Made by a program: the position numbers and the translations under genes. A stretch of DNA of 64,000 nucleotides from the NCBI GenBank assembly GCA_036378315.1, contig DASUWU010000180.1, forward strand, positions 30,359 through 94,358, in the 5' to 3' direction. Source of the stretch: CALAED01 sp036378315. Its GTDB lineage: Bacteria; Actinomycetota; Actinomycetes; Streptosporangiales; Streptosporangiaceae. The notes below the pieces were generated by a model that had not been told where the DNA came from, did no database searches, and saw only the letters and a program-made list of their open reading frames with translations. Shown one piece after another: positions 1-8,416 of this stretch. Position 1 is the first letter of the stretch, and every line of letters begins with the position of its first letter.

Positions 1-354
1 CGCCTGTTCCAGCCATGCCTGCTGGCCCTGCGCGGTGGCGAAGGTGGTCAGGAAGAAGCGGCCGGACGCGGTGGTGCAGTAGCCCTGCCGCAGCTCGGCC
101 GCATTGGTCTGGACCTTGGGGTGGCAGCCCGCCTTCGCGCCGAGCTGCTCGAGGGTGAGCGGCGGGCCGGCGACTACAGCGGAATGTCCTGAATGGTCCG
201 CCGACGCCGATCCGTGCGGGGACTGGGACGCGATGGCGACGCAGCGTACGGCCAGAGCCGTCACGCCGAACACGAGCACGAAGATCGCGACTACGCGGGG
301 AACCGTGATCGCCGATGAGACGGGCGACCGCACGGGCTGTTGTATTTCGTTCAT
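1..354 (-). CDS. Partial membrane-anchored or exported protein of unknown function
   Basis: The open frame reads leftwards from an ATG at 354 and runs off the left edge, so only the first 118 codons are seen. The N-terminus is short and polar, followed by a hydrophobic stretch at about residues 17-38 that would act as a signal anchor or uncleaved signal peptide. The part after it is polar and holds two cysteines (in GCHPK and GYCTT), which could form an extracytoplasmic disulphide. No family is recognised. The GH6 cellulase gene lies about 200 bp to its right on the same strand. Real coding status is supported by GC-rich third positions and the membrane-anchor layout. Confidence 0.6.
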   Translation of the reverse strand, partial: MNEIQQPVRSPVSSAITVPRVVAIFVLVFGVTALAVRCVAIASQSPHGSASADHSGHSAVVAGPPLTLEQLGAKAGCHPKVQTNAAELRQGYCTTASGRFFLTTFATAQGQQAWLEQA

Positions 355-550
355 CAAGGGACGGATACGCGCGGCCGGCCGCTTCGGTTCGACAGGGGCC
401 GGCGATGGTCGCCGGGGGGAACGGCGATGCGCGGCGGCCTCCTGGGAGGCCGCCGCGCCGCGCGATCGGGTCCGATCGGGTCCGATCCGGCGGATCAGGC
501 CGATCAGGCCGGGGTCAGGCGTGCGTCGAGGCGTCGCACGCCATCACCGA

Positions 551-2014
551 TCACTGGACCGGCGGGAACGCGTTCGCCATGAGCTGCCGGAACTGCGCGT
601 CGAACCAGTGGCCGGACAGCGGGGCGTTCGGCAGCGCACCGGACATGTGGTTGCCGTTGCGCACGTTGCCGCCGTAGTTCGGGTCGCACATCTGGTCGAA
701 GCCCTTGCCCTCGTCGTTCGGGATCGACGTGCTCGAGCCGTCCGACTCGCCCGGGGGCTTGACCCACACGTACGCGTCGACCCCGGCTTCCGGGGAAGCG
801 GCCGGCCGCTCGCCGAGCCCAGCGCCGGACTGGTTGCACCAGTTGCCGAGGTGGAACCGGCGGTCGACGCGCGACTGGTTCATGTAGGTGTTCGGATCGG
901 TCGACGTGCTGGTCCCCGTCGGTCGGTTCGGCCCGCCCCAGCCGTTGCGGGAGGTGTCGATGATCATGCTGACGTTGTGGCCCACCGCCGAGGACAGCAC
1001 CGGCTGGTACGCGCGGACGTAGGACACCTCGTCGATGTAGCGGTTCCAGTCGATCCAGCCGCCGGAGACCTCGCGGATCGGCTGGCCGCCCACGACGTCG
1101 TTGACGCTGAAGAACGGCTCGTGCAGCGGCCCGTAGTTGGCCACGTTCGAGGCGAAGCCGAACAGGTCGTCCGGGGTGGCCGGACTCGTCCGCACCACCT
1201 GGCCCATCAGGTTGGCGAACGGCTGGAAGTTGTCGTCCCAGCCGAGCCACCCGTGGTGGCCGATGTCGACGTAGTTGTACACGTTGGGGATCGCGCCCAG
1301 CGTGCCCAGCGCGTACGCGACGCCGTTGACGTAGTCGCCGCTCTGCAGCGCCTGGTCACAGCTGGTCCCGGCGGCGGTCGGCCGGCCGTTGGTGTTCGTG
1401 ACCAGGTTCGGCAGCGAGTCGATCTCGACGATGTTCACGATCCGCAGGTTGGCGTACTTGGAGTCGCTGAGGATGCCGGCGATCGGGTCGATGAACTCGC
1501 TCTTGTACCGGTTGAGCTCGCCGAGCTTCAGCTCGCCGTTGGAGGCGAGCGCGGAGCAGTCGCGTCCTGGCAGGTCGTAGGTGACCATCTGGAACAGGTT
1601 GGCGCCCTGGGCCACGGCGGCATCGAGGTGGGCGCGCAGCCCCATGGCTCCATTGGCGCCCTGGATCGCCGCGATCCGGTCCATCCAGACGAACGTCGGC
1701 TGGTTGGCGACGGCGGCGCCGCCGGACGCCGTGGCGTTGGCCGCCCATTCCTGATTCACGTACGCCTTGGCGCCCGCGAACGGGTTGGCGACCCGCGCCG
1801 CGCTGGCCGGGCCGGCGACGCCGACCACGGCCAACCCGGTGACGAGCGTGCCGGCCGAGACCACCGCCAATGTGCGGCGAGAACGCGTCCACTTGGCACG
1901 CAACGGGTCCAATCCGGGGCGGATCCGCCTCGGGGATACGGCGCTGGGCACGAACGCCGTAAGGCCGCGGCGTAGGCGCGCTCCGACTGTTTCGCGCCGA
2001 GGGTGGGACATCAT
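551..2014 (-). CDS. Secreted glycoside hydrolase family 6 (cellulase/cellobiohydrolase type)
   Basis: This 487-residue protein is predicted to cleave beta-1,4-glucan outside the cell. A long basic N-region is followed by a hydrophobic core at about residues 49-70 and an Ala-x-Ala cleavage site near residue 73, as in an exported enzyme with an extended signal peptide. GH6 hallmarks are clear: the YDLPGRDCSALASNGE block that carries the catalytic acid, the IVEIDSLPN strand, YVDIGHHGWLGW, and the C-terminal substrate-binding block AYVWVKPPGESDGSS. No cellulose-binding module is attached. The start at 2014 has a strong GAGGAGG ribosome site about 8 nt upstream; a second ATG follows directly. It appears to be ordinary primary-metabolism or scavenging content and not part of the antibiotic cluster. 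Confidence 0.93.
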   Translation of the reverse strand: MMSHPRRETVGARLRRGLTAFVPSAVSPRRIRPGLDPLRAKWTRSRRTLAVVSAGTLVTGLAVVGVAGPASAARVANPFAGAKAYVNQEWAANATASGGAAVANQPTFVWMDRIAAIQGANGAMGLRAHLDAAVAQGANLFQMVTYDLPGRDCSALASNGELKLGELNRYKSEFIDPIAGILSDSKYANLRIVNIVEIDSLPNLVTNTNGRPTAAGTSCDQALQSGDYVNGVAYALGTLGAIPNVYNYVDIGHHGWLGWDDNFQPFANLMGQVVRTSPATPDDLFGFASNVANYGPLHEPFFSVNDVVGGQPIREVSGGWIDWNRYIDEVSYVRAYQPVLSSAVGHNVSMIIDTSRNGWGGPNRPTGTSTSTDPNTYMNQSRVDRRFHLGNWCNQSGAGLGERPAASPEAGVDAYVWVKPPGESDGSSTSIPNDEGKGFDQMCDPNYGGNVRNGNHMSGALPNAPLSGHWFDAQFRQLMANAFPPVQ

Positions 2015-2691
2015 GCGGGGTTTCCTCCTCGGGGGTTTCTACCGGCGTCGGCCGGCACCTGCCGGTGCATACGGAGACCGGCGGCCGGATCCCTCGAAAT
2101 CCGCAGCGCGTGCCAATCGTGGTGCGCTTTCAACCGGCTCCATTGCATCGAAATCGACCGTCGCATGCGAGTGCGGTGGAGGCCAACAGCGGCCAGCGCG
2201 GCTAAAGATCATCGCAGTTCAGAGGGGGTGGTTGGAATGAAAAGAGGCAACTTGGCCTTCCATGGCACCCGCGGCGGAGGGGCCGGCAGCGGCGGCCGAT
2301 GCGGCGATCTCTGGCCTTCTTTGCGGCGAACCCCAGGTCGTTTCCCGCCCATCTGGGATAGCGCCTTTCCAGAAATCCGGCAATAGCGGTATCCCGACAC
2401 TCGATATCGGCGCCGGGCAGGACTGTGCAGCGGCCGATAAGTGCAGGTGGAGACCGCTTTCCATGAATAACCAGAGAGGTTTAAAATCTGCTGTAAACTC
2501 GCCTGGACGAAGTTTAAGATTCAATTAATGATTGACTTCGGGCCAGGCCGGCCTTCGACCTCGGGTAAGGGGACTGACCTGCGATGACCAAGGAGTCGCG
2601 CAAGAAGACGAGGATTCCCAGCGACGACTCTGACTCGACGGGTTATCATACGTTTTCCGAAACTTTCATGAAACGAGGCGGGGGTAAGGCG
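2015..2691. promoter_or_regulatory. Intergenic region between divergent GH6 and methyltransferase genes
   Basis: This stretch of about 680 bp separates two divergent genes and should hold both promoters. Frames through it have mixed third-position use and no ribosome site or family match, so I call no gene. An in-frame ATG at 2584 could extend the methyltransferase upstream, but the extra residues are polar, of atypical codon use and absent from its two paralogues in this window. No palindromic operator stands out. Confidence 0.4.
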
Positions 2692-3525
2692 ATGGCTGCT
2701 CCGGAGTGGGCGCCGCCCGGCGTCGACATCAGCAGGCCGAGCGTCGCCCGGGTCTACGACTGCTATCTCGGTGGCAAGGACAACTTCGCCGTCGACCGCG
2801 AGGTCGTCGCGCAGACCAAGGAGATCTTCCCGCCGGACTGGGACGCCGCCCGCGGCGGCCTCGACAACCGGGCCTTCCTGCGCCGCGTGGTCCGCTATCT
2901 GGTGGTCGAGGCCGGCATCCGCCAGTTCATCGACTTCGGATCCGGGCTGCCCAGCCAGGGCAACGTGCACGAGATCGCCCAGGACATCGCCCCCCAGGCA
3001 CGCGTCGTGTACGTGGACAACGACCCCATCGTCCTGGTGCACGCCCGGGCGCTGCTGGGCAACACGGAGACCACCCGGGTCATCACGGCCGATCTGCGCC
3101 GGCCGGTCGACATCCTCACCCATCCGGCGGTCCGCGACTTCGTCGACCTGTCCCGGCCACTCGGGCTGCTGCTGTTCGCCATCCTCCACCACATCAACGA
3201 CGCGGACGACCCGGGCGACATCGCCGCGCGGCTGCGCTCGATGATGACGCCCGGCAGCTACCTCGCCATCTCGCACTTCTGCAATCCGGGCGCCGCGTAC
3301 CCCGAGGACGCCGCGCGCGCCGACATGTGCGAAAAGATCTTCAACGAGAAGCTGGGCACCGGCCGGTGGCGGACCTCCGACGAGATCAGCTCCTACTTCG
3401 GCGACCTCACCATGATCGAGCCCGGGCTCGTCCCGCTGCCCGAATGGCGGCCGGAGCTCGGCGACGACCTCACGGTCCACCCCACGTACCGGCTGTTCCT
3501 CGGCGGCGTCGCCAGAAAGGGCTAG
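2692..3525 (+). CDS. DUF574-family SAM-dependent methyltransferase (copy 1)
   Basis: The 277-residue product belongs to the actinobacterial DUF574 family (PF04672), predicted SAM-dependent methyltransferases of unknown substrate. Family marks are the N-terminal PSVARVYDCYLGGKDNFAVD block, the SAM-binding strand QFIDFGSGLPSQGNVHE, the acidic VVYVDNDPIVLVHARALL motif and LLLFAILHHINDADDP. I chose the ATG at 2692 because it follows GGGGGTAAGG and matches the starts of the two paralogues at 4492 and 7228; upstream ATGs at 2584 and 2668 are possible. The LLM oxidoreductase gene follows after 55 bp. Three such genes within 5 kb is typical of genomes with large DUF574 expansions and says little about function. 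Confidence 0.88.
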   Translation: MAAPEWAPPGVDISRPSVARVYDCYLGGKDNFAVDREVVAQTKEIFPPDWDAARGGLDNRAFLRRVVRYLVVEAGIRQFIDFGSGLPSQGNVHEIAQDIAPQARVVYVDNDPIVLVHARALLGNTETTRVITADLRRPVDILTHPAVRDFVDLSRPLGLLLFAILHHINDADDPGDIAARLRSMMTPGSYLAISHFCNPGAAYPEDAARADMCEKIFNEKLGTGRWRTSDEISSYFGDLTMIEPGLVPLPEWRPELGDDLTVHPTYRLFLGGVARKG

Positions 3526-3580
3526 GTTCCTCCCATACGACGGGCACGCCCGAAAGGCCGAGAAGCGGGAGGAAACAGCC

Positions 3581-4420
3581 GTGCGGTTCGCCATCAAGAC
3601 CAGGCCCGAGCACACGACGTGGGAGGAGCTGCGCGACGTTTGGGTCGCCGCCGACGAGATCGAGCTGTTCGAGTCGGCGTGGAACTGGGACCACTTCTAC
3701 CCGCTGACGGGCGACCTCACCGGCCCCAACCTCGAGGGCTGGACGATGCTCGCCGCCATGGCGCAGGCGACCCGGCGCATCAGGATCGGCTGCCAGGTCA
3801 CCGGCATGATCTACCGGCATCCGGCGGTGCTCGCCAACATGGCGGCCACCGTCGACATCATCTCAGGCGGCCGGCTCGAGCTCGGGCTCGGCGCCGGCTG
3901 GAACCAGCACGAATGCGACGCGTACGGCATCGAGCTGCCGCCGCTGCGCGAGCGTTTCGACCGGTTCGACGAGGGCGTCGAGACGATCGTCTCGCTGTTG
4001 AGCCGGACGACCACCACGTTCAACGGGCGGTACGTACGGCTCACCGACGCCCGCTGCGAGCCGAAGCCGGTCCAGCGGCCGCATCCGCCGGTCGCCATCG
4101 GCGGCCGGGGGCCGAAGCGCACGCTCCGTACGGCGGCGCGCTGGGCGCAGCACTGGAACGCGATCACCGAATCCCCCGAGCAGTGGCGGGCGACGAAGGA
4201 GATCCTGCTCGAGCACTGCGCCGCCATCGGCCGCGACCCCAAGGAGATCACCTGCTCGGCCAACGTCCGCGTCGAGTCGGTCGACGGCCTCGAGCGGTTG
4301 GCGGAGGCCGTGGCCGGATACGGCTCCGCGGGCGCCGATCTGGTCATCATCAACCTCCCGCACCGGGCCAAGCCCGATATCCTCGGCTCACTGGTGGACG
4401 TTCTCGCACCGCTCAGCTGA
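3581..4420 (+). CDS. LLM-class (luciferase-like) F420-dependent oxidoreductase
   Basis: This 279-residue TIM-barrel protein fits the luciferase-like monooxygenase/F420-dependent reductase superfamily (PF00296). Visible marks are the WNWDHFYPL segment near the N-terminus, the TRRIRIGCQVTGMIYRHPAVLANMAATVD block, RLELGLGAGWNQHE and the closing barrel region PPVAIGGRGPKRTLR. Members in actinomycetes commonly use coenzyme F420 or FMN. The GTG start at 3581 follows GGGAGG at good spacing. It sits between two DUF574 methyltransferase genes on the same strand, 55 bp after the first and 71 bp before the second, so the three may be cotranscribed. The substrate cannot be predicted. Confidence 0.88.
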   Translation: MRFAIKTRPEHTTWEELRDVWVAADEIELFESAWNWDHFYPLTGDLTGPNLEGWTMLAAMAQATRRIRIGCQVTGMIYRHPAVLANMAATVDIISGGRLELGLGAGWNQHECDAYGIELPPLRERFDRFDEGVETIVSLLSRTTTTFNGRYVRLTDARCEPKPVQRPHPPVAIGGRGPKRTLRTAARWAQHWNAITESPEQWRATKEILLEHCAAIGRDPKEITCSANVRVESVDGLERLAEAVAGYGSAGADLVIINLPHRAKPDILGSLVDVLAPLS

Positions 4421-4491
4421 CGTTCGGCCCGCGTCGCCGAACCGGCCGCCGCCATTCATCCGTATCCAACGGGGGACACGGGAGGACCTGC

Positions 4492-5316
4492 GTGGTTGAC
4501 GAGGAGTGGACGCCTGCGGGCATCGATCCCACCAAACCGAACATCGGCAGGGTGTACGACTACCTGATCGGCGGCAAGGACAACTTCGCCATCGACCGCG
4601 AGGTCGGCGACGAGATCCTGCGGCTGGTGCCGGATGCCAGGGAGTCGGGCAAGGCCAACCGGGCGTTCCTGCGCCGGGCGGTGCGGTACATGGTCAACGA
4701 GGCGGGGATCGACCAGTTCCTCGACATCGGCTCCGGCCTGCCCACGCAGGGCAACGTCCACGAGATCGCCCAGGAGCTCAATCCGCGGGCGAAGGTCGTC
4801 TACGTCGACAATGACCCGGTCGTCCTCGTGCACACCAGGGCGCTGCTCGAGAACCGCGACACGACCACGGTCATCATGGGCGACCTGCGCCGACCCGACG
4901 AGATCGTCGGCAGCCCGGTCGCCCGCGACTTCCTCGACTTCGACCGGCCGATCGGCATGTTGATGATCTCCATCCTGCATCACATCAACGATGACGAGGA
5001 CCCGGTCGCCATCACCGCCACGCTGCGCGGCGCGCTGGCGCCCGGCAGCCATATGGCGATCACCCACTTCCACAACCCGGGCCCGGAGCGGCCAGAGGAC
5101 GCGGCCATCGCGCTCGCCAGCGAGAAGCAGTTCAACGAGAAGTTCGGCACCGGCCGGTTCCGCACCCGCGAAGAGATCCGTGCCTATTTCGGGGACTGGG
5201 ATCTCGTCGACCCCGGCCTCGTCCCGATGCCGGCGTGGCGCCCGGACGTGGCCGGCCGCCGGACGTTGAGCGGGGTGTTCCACCGCACCCTCGGCGGCGT
5301 CGCCAGGAAGCCGTAG
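4492..5316 (+). CDS. DUF574-family SAM-dependent methyltransferase (copy 2)
   Basis: The 274-residue protein is a close paralogue of copy 1. It has PNIGRVYDYLIGGKDNFAID, the SAM-binding strand QFLDIGSGLPTQGNVHE, VVYVDNDPVVLVHTRALLE and the ISILHHINDDEDP segment. The GTG at 4492 is preceded by GGGAGGACCTGC and gives the same N-terminal length as the relatives; a longer open frame upstream overlaps the LLM gene and is not used. Its C-terminus FHRTLGGVARKP aligns with copy 1 (FLGGVARKG). Target unknown. Confidence 0.88.
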   Translation: MVDEEWTPAGIDPTKPNIGRVYDYLIGGKDNFAIDREVGDEILRLVPDARESGKANRAFLRRAVRYMVNEAGIDQFLDIGSGLPTQGNVHEIAQELNPRAKVVYVDNDPVVLVHTRALLENRDTTTVIMGDLRRPDEIVGSPVARDFLDFDRPIGMLMISILHHINDDEDPVAITATLRGALAPGSHMAITHFHNPGPERPEDAAIALASEKQFNEKFGTGRFRTREEIRAYFGDWDLVDPGLVPMPAWRPDVAGRRTLSGVFHRTLGGVARKP

Positions 5317-5371
5317 CGCGGCCGCCCGGCGGCGCCCGGTTAACCCCCGTGACGCGGGTAGTGCGCAGGCT

Positions 5372-6388
5372 ATGCGTATCGCGGTGCTGGACGTGGGGTC
5401 CAATTCTGCTCATCTGAAGATCGTCGACCTGGTGGCGGGCGAGCCGCCGCTTCCCGTGCGCACGATCAAACGGCCGACGCGGCTGGCGGAGGCGATCGAC
5501 CGGCAGGGCGCCATCGGCATCGAGGCGATCGACCGGCTGGCGGAGGTCATCGCCGAGGCGGCGGCGACGGCGGACGCGCACCAGGTGGACAAGCTGGTCG
5601 CGTTCGCCACCTCCGCGGTGCGGGACGCCGCCAACCGGGACGAGATCGTCGCCCGGATCCGCGCCGCCTCAGGGGTGGATCTCGGCTTCATCTCCGGGGC
5701 TGACGAGGCCCGCCTCACCTTCCTCGCCGCGCGCCGCTGGCACGGCTGGTCGGCCGGGCAGATGCTGCTGCTCGATATCGGCGGCGGCTCGCTCGAGATC
5801 GCCGCCGGCGACGGCTCGGAGCCGCGGGTGGCGCTGTCGGCGCCGCTCGGCGCCGGCCGGCTGACCCGCGAACACCTGCCGGGCGACCCGCCGCGCGGCA
5901 AGCACGTGCGGCGGCTGCGCGGGTACGTCAGCGAGACGCTCGATGAGATCGCGGGCGACCTGGGCGACCAGCCGAGCCCCGTACGGGCCGTCGGCACGTC
6001 GAAGACGTTCGCCCAGCTCGCCAGGATGACCGGCGCGCCGAAGGCCAAGGCGGGCGTCTACGCCCTCCGGCGGCTGGAACGCGCGCGGCTGCACGACTGG
6101 ATCCCCCGGCTGGCGAGCATGGACGCCGCCCGGCGCGCCAAGCTGCGCGGGGTGTCCAAGCCGCGGGCCAGGCAGATCCTCGCCGGGGCGATCGTCGCCG
6201 AGGCGGCCATGCGCGCGCTCGGCCTGGAGCACCTGGACATCTGCCCGTGGGCGCTGCGCGAGGGCATCTTGCTCTGCGAGCTGGACGCGCTCGGCGGCTC
6301 CTCGCTGACCTGCGATGTCATCGTCCACTCCGGCGGACCCCGGGCGGGCAGAGTGCGCCTGCACACGGTGGCCGACGTCGGAACCTGA
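5372..6388 (+). CDS. ppx: Ppx/GppA-family phosphatase (exopolyphosphatase type)
   Basis: This 338-residue protein belongs to the ASKHA-fold Ppx/GppA family, which hydrolyses polyphosphate or pppGpp. The N-terminal phosphate loop MRIAVLDVGSNSAHLKIVD, the KLVAFATSAVRDAANRDEI segment and the second nucleotide-binding loop MLLLDIGGGSLEIAAGD with conserved acidic residues are all present. The length equals the short actinobacterial Ppx form with no C-terminal HD domain. The start at 5372 fits the family N-terminus exactly; upstream sequence shows only a weak ribosome site. It is a housekeeping gene and marks ordinary chromosome between accessory genes. Confidence 0.92.
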   Translation: MRIAVLDVGSNSAHLKIVDLVAGEPPLPVRTIKRPTRLAEAIDRQGAIGIEAIDRLAEVIAEAAATADAHQVDKLVAFATSAVRDAANRDEIVARIRAASGVDLGFISGADEARLTFLAARRWHGWSAGQMLLLDIGGGSLEIAAGDGSEPRVALSAPLGAGRLTREHLPGDPPRGKHVRRLRGYVSETLDEIAGDLGDQPSPVRAVGTSKTFAQLARMTGAPKAKAGVYALRRLERARLHDWIPRLASMDAARRAKLRGVSKPRARQILAGAIVAEAAMRALGLEHLDICPWALREGILLCELDALGGSSLTCDVIVHSGGPRAGRVRLHTVADVGT

Positions 6389-6424
6389 CCAGGCAGCGCC
6401 CCTCGCCGCCTCGCCGCCTCGCCG

Positions 6425-7228
6425 CTATGGACGTTTGCGGCCGACGCCGGCGAAGACGAACGAGGTGACCGAGTCGGCCGGCCGGCCGGTCGCCTCCGGA
6501 CGCCAGTCGGGCGCGTAGACCAGGCCGGGATCCACCAGGTCGAACCCGTCGAAGAGGCGCAGCACCTCGTCCCGGCCGCGCGGCACCATCGGGGCTGTGC
6601 TCTCGTCGTAGATCGCGGTGACCGGGGCCACCGCCTGCGGCCGCGGATCGGCGGTGACATGGCAGATGGCGACGTAGCCGCCCGGGACCATGGCGTCCCG
6701 GAATCGGGCGACGATCCGGTACGGATCCTCGGCGTCGGTGATGAAGTGCAGGATGCCGACCATCAGCACGGCCACCGGCTGGGCGAAGTCGATCAAGGCG
6801 TGCAGCTCGTGGTGCTCGAGGATCTTTTCCGGCTCGCGGATGTCGGCCTCGACGATGGCGGTCGAGTCGACCGTGCGCAGCAGCGCGTGGCCGTGCACGA
6901 CGACCACCGGGTCGTAGTCGACGTACACCACCTTGGCGTCGGGCACGATCTCGTGCGCCACCTCGTGGACGTTGGCCTGGGTGGGCAGTCCGGTGCCGAG
7001 GTCGATGAACTGGCGGATGCCGGATTCGGCCAGGAAGCGCACGGCGCGGCGCAGGAAATCGCGGTTGGCCCGCGCCGCCGCCTGCGCCTCGGGAACGATC
7101 TCGCTGATCCTGTCGGCGGCGGCGCGGTCGGCGGCGAAGTTGTCCTTGCCGCCCAACCAGTAGTCGTAGATCCGGGCGACGTTCGGGGTGTTGGCATCGA
7201 TGCCGCGGGGCCTGAGCATGACGGTCAC
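6425..7228 (-). CDS. DUF574-family SAM-dependent methyltransferase (copy 3)
   Basis: This is the third DUF574 protein in the window, 267 residues, on the opposite strand and more diverged. It retains PNVARIYDYWLGGKDNFAAD, the SAM strand QFIDLGTGLPTQANVHE, VVYVDYDPVVVVHGHALL and LMVGILHFITDAEDP. The reading starts at a GTG at 7228, or nine bases later at an ATG (7219); neither has a strong ribosome site. It ends 37 bp from the ppx stop codon, so the two genes converge. Substrate unknown. Confidence 0.86.
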   Translation of the reverse strand: MTVMLRPRGIDANTPNVARIYDYWLGGKDNFAADRAAADRISEIVPEAQAAARANRDFLRRAVRFLAESGIRQFIDLGTGLPTQANVHEVAHEIVPDAKVVYVDYDPVVVVHGHALLRTVDSTAIVEADIREPEKILEHHELHALIDFAQPVAVLMVGILHFITDAEDPYRIVARFRDAMVPGGYVAICHVTADPRPQAVAPVTAIYDESTAPMVPRGRDEVLRLFDGFDLVDPGLVYAPDWRPEATGRPADSVTSFVFAGVGRKRP

Positions 7229-7438
7229 TGCGTGCCCTCGAACCGTCCGCGCGCCTCAGGCGTCGTCGCCGAGACCATCGTTCCCGTCGTCGCGGCGCTC
7301 CCCGGCCGCTCCCGCATCACCATGACACCACCACAACACTTGTGCACCATTCCTGTCATCCATTGTCGGCGCAATGATCGCCGAAAGGAAGGGCGGCCCC
7401 TCGTCGGGCCTTGGCATCCGTGCAGGTGGTGCGGATGG

Positions 7439-8221
7439 TCACGCCACGGGAACGGCCGGTTGCTTGGTGTGGGCGCGCAGGCCGGCGGCGAGGCGGTGCA
7501 GGAAGAGCTCTTTGGCGGGGTACAGGAAATAGTGCCCGCCCGGGATCTCGTGCCAGCGGAAGGCGTCCGAGGTGCACACGCTCCATGCTCGCACCGACTG
7601 GCTGCTGACGCCGGCGTCGTCGCGGCCGCGGAACGCGGTGACGGGACAGCTCACCTGCTGGCCGGGGACGCACCGGTAATTGTCGGCGACCCGGAAGTCG
7701 GCACGCAGCACACGAATGGCGAATTCCATGACGGAGTCGATGTCGAGCAGGCCGCCCGACGAGCCGCCGTCCGGCCTGCGCAACAGTTCCCTGAACCGTT
7801 CCTCCGGCATTTCCGAGACTGGATCGACCGGGCGCGGCCAGACCGGGGCGCGCATCGCGGCCACGAAGAGATGCCGTGGCGAAACGCCATGGTCCCGCTC
7901 CAGTCGATAAGCCATTTCGAAGCCGAGCAACGCACCGTAGTCGTAGCCCAAAATGGCGCAGGGAAGGTCGTTCTTCCGCAGCACCTGGTCGAGCAGATCG
8001 GTCATGACAGGCTCCAGCTCGCCGACCGGCTCCTCGCTGTTCCTGCGGCCGTGGCCGGGCAGCTCCAGCGGACAGACATCGACGAATCTGGGCAGGTGGC
8101 GGTGCCAGCCGCGGAAGATGCGCGCCGACCCGGCGGCGTACGGCAGGCAGAAAAGCCGCAATGCCTTCTGGTGCGCCGCCGGGGTCGGGACCGCGCCGGC
8201 GGAGACAATCTTGACTGGCAT
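7439..8221 (-). CDS. Type II thioesterase-like alpha/beta hydrolase with Asp at the nucleophile position
   Basis: The 260-residue protein resembles type II (GrsT/RifR-like) thioesterases that clear misacylated carrier proteins of PKS and NRPS lines. It has LRLFCLPYAAGSARIFRGWH, the VCPLELPGHGRR loop, the late Asp in FRGRDDAG and the catalytic His in IPGGHYFLYP. The nucleophile elbow, normally GHSMG, reads GYDYG, so residue 94 is Asp and not Ser. That would prevent ordinary Ser-based thioesterase chemistry; Asp nucleophiles do exist in other alpha/beta hydrolases (haloalkane dehalogenases). The ATG at 8221 is preceded by AGGGGGA. A 31-codon sORF ends 10 bp upstream, suggesting translational coupling. 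Confidence 0.82.
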   Translation of the reverse strand: MPVKIVSAGAVPTPAAHQKALRLFCLPYAAGSARIFRGWHRHLPRFVDVCPLELPGHGRRNSEEPVGELEPVMTDLLDQVLRKNDLPCAILGYDYGALLGFEMAYRLERDHGVSPRHLFVAAMRAPVWPRPVDPVSEMPEERFRELLRRPDGGSSGGLLDIDSVMEFAIRVLRADFRVADNYRCVPGQQVSCPVTAFRGRDDAGVSSQSVRAWSVCTSDAFRWHEIPGGHYFLYPAKELFLHRLAAGLRAHTKQPAVPVA

Positions 8222-8231
8222 GCCGATCCCC

Positions 8232-8327
8232 CTAAAAAGGCAACAGCCGCCCGGCCGGCGTGCGCAGGTCAAGGGCTGGTTCGGTGCGCTGCTTCTGCCG
8301 TTTCTTCGGTATCCGGATCTGGCCCAT
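8232..8327 (-). CDS. Small ORF (31 aa), basic peptide, upstream of the thioesterase
   Basis: An ATG at 8327 sits 8 nt after a strong AAGGAG site and opens a 31-codon frame. The peptide is rich in Lys/Arg/Gln in its first half (IRIPKKRQKQR) and ends in GRLLPF. Its stop codon overlaps the ribosome-site region of the thioesterase gene, ten bases before that start, so the two would be translated together. It could be a leader peptide that couples translation, a small precursor peptide, or a chance frame; no RiPP recognition motif or maturase is visible nearby. Confidence 0.5.
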   Translation of the reverse strand: MGQIRIPKKRQKQRTEPALDLRTPAGRLLPF

Positions 8328-8416
8328 GCCGTGCTCCTTCGCTGCGCCGCGGCGCCGCGTGCCGCGGCGGATCTCGATAGGAGTACGATAAGTACATATC
8401 GGGAAATCCTGGAAGG

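Noticed and set aside
2003..2528. Several overlapping short open frames left of the first methyltransferase
   Set aside because: Codon use is mixed, no ribosome sites precede them and they overlap each other on both strands.
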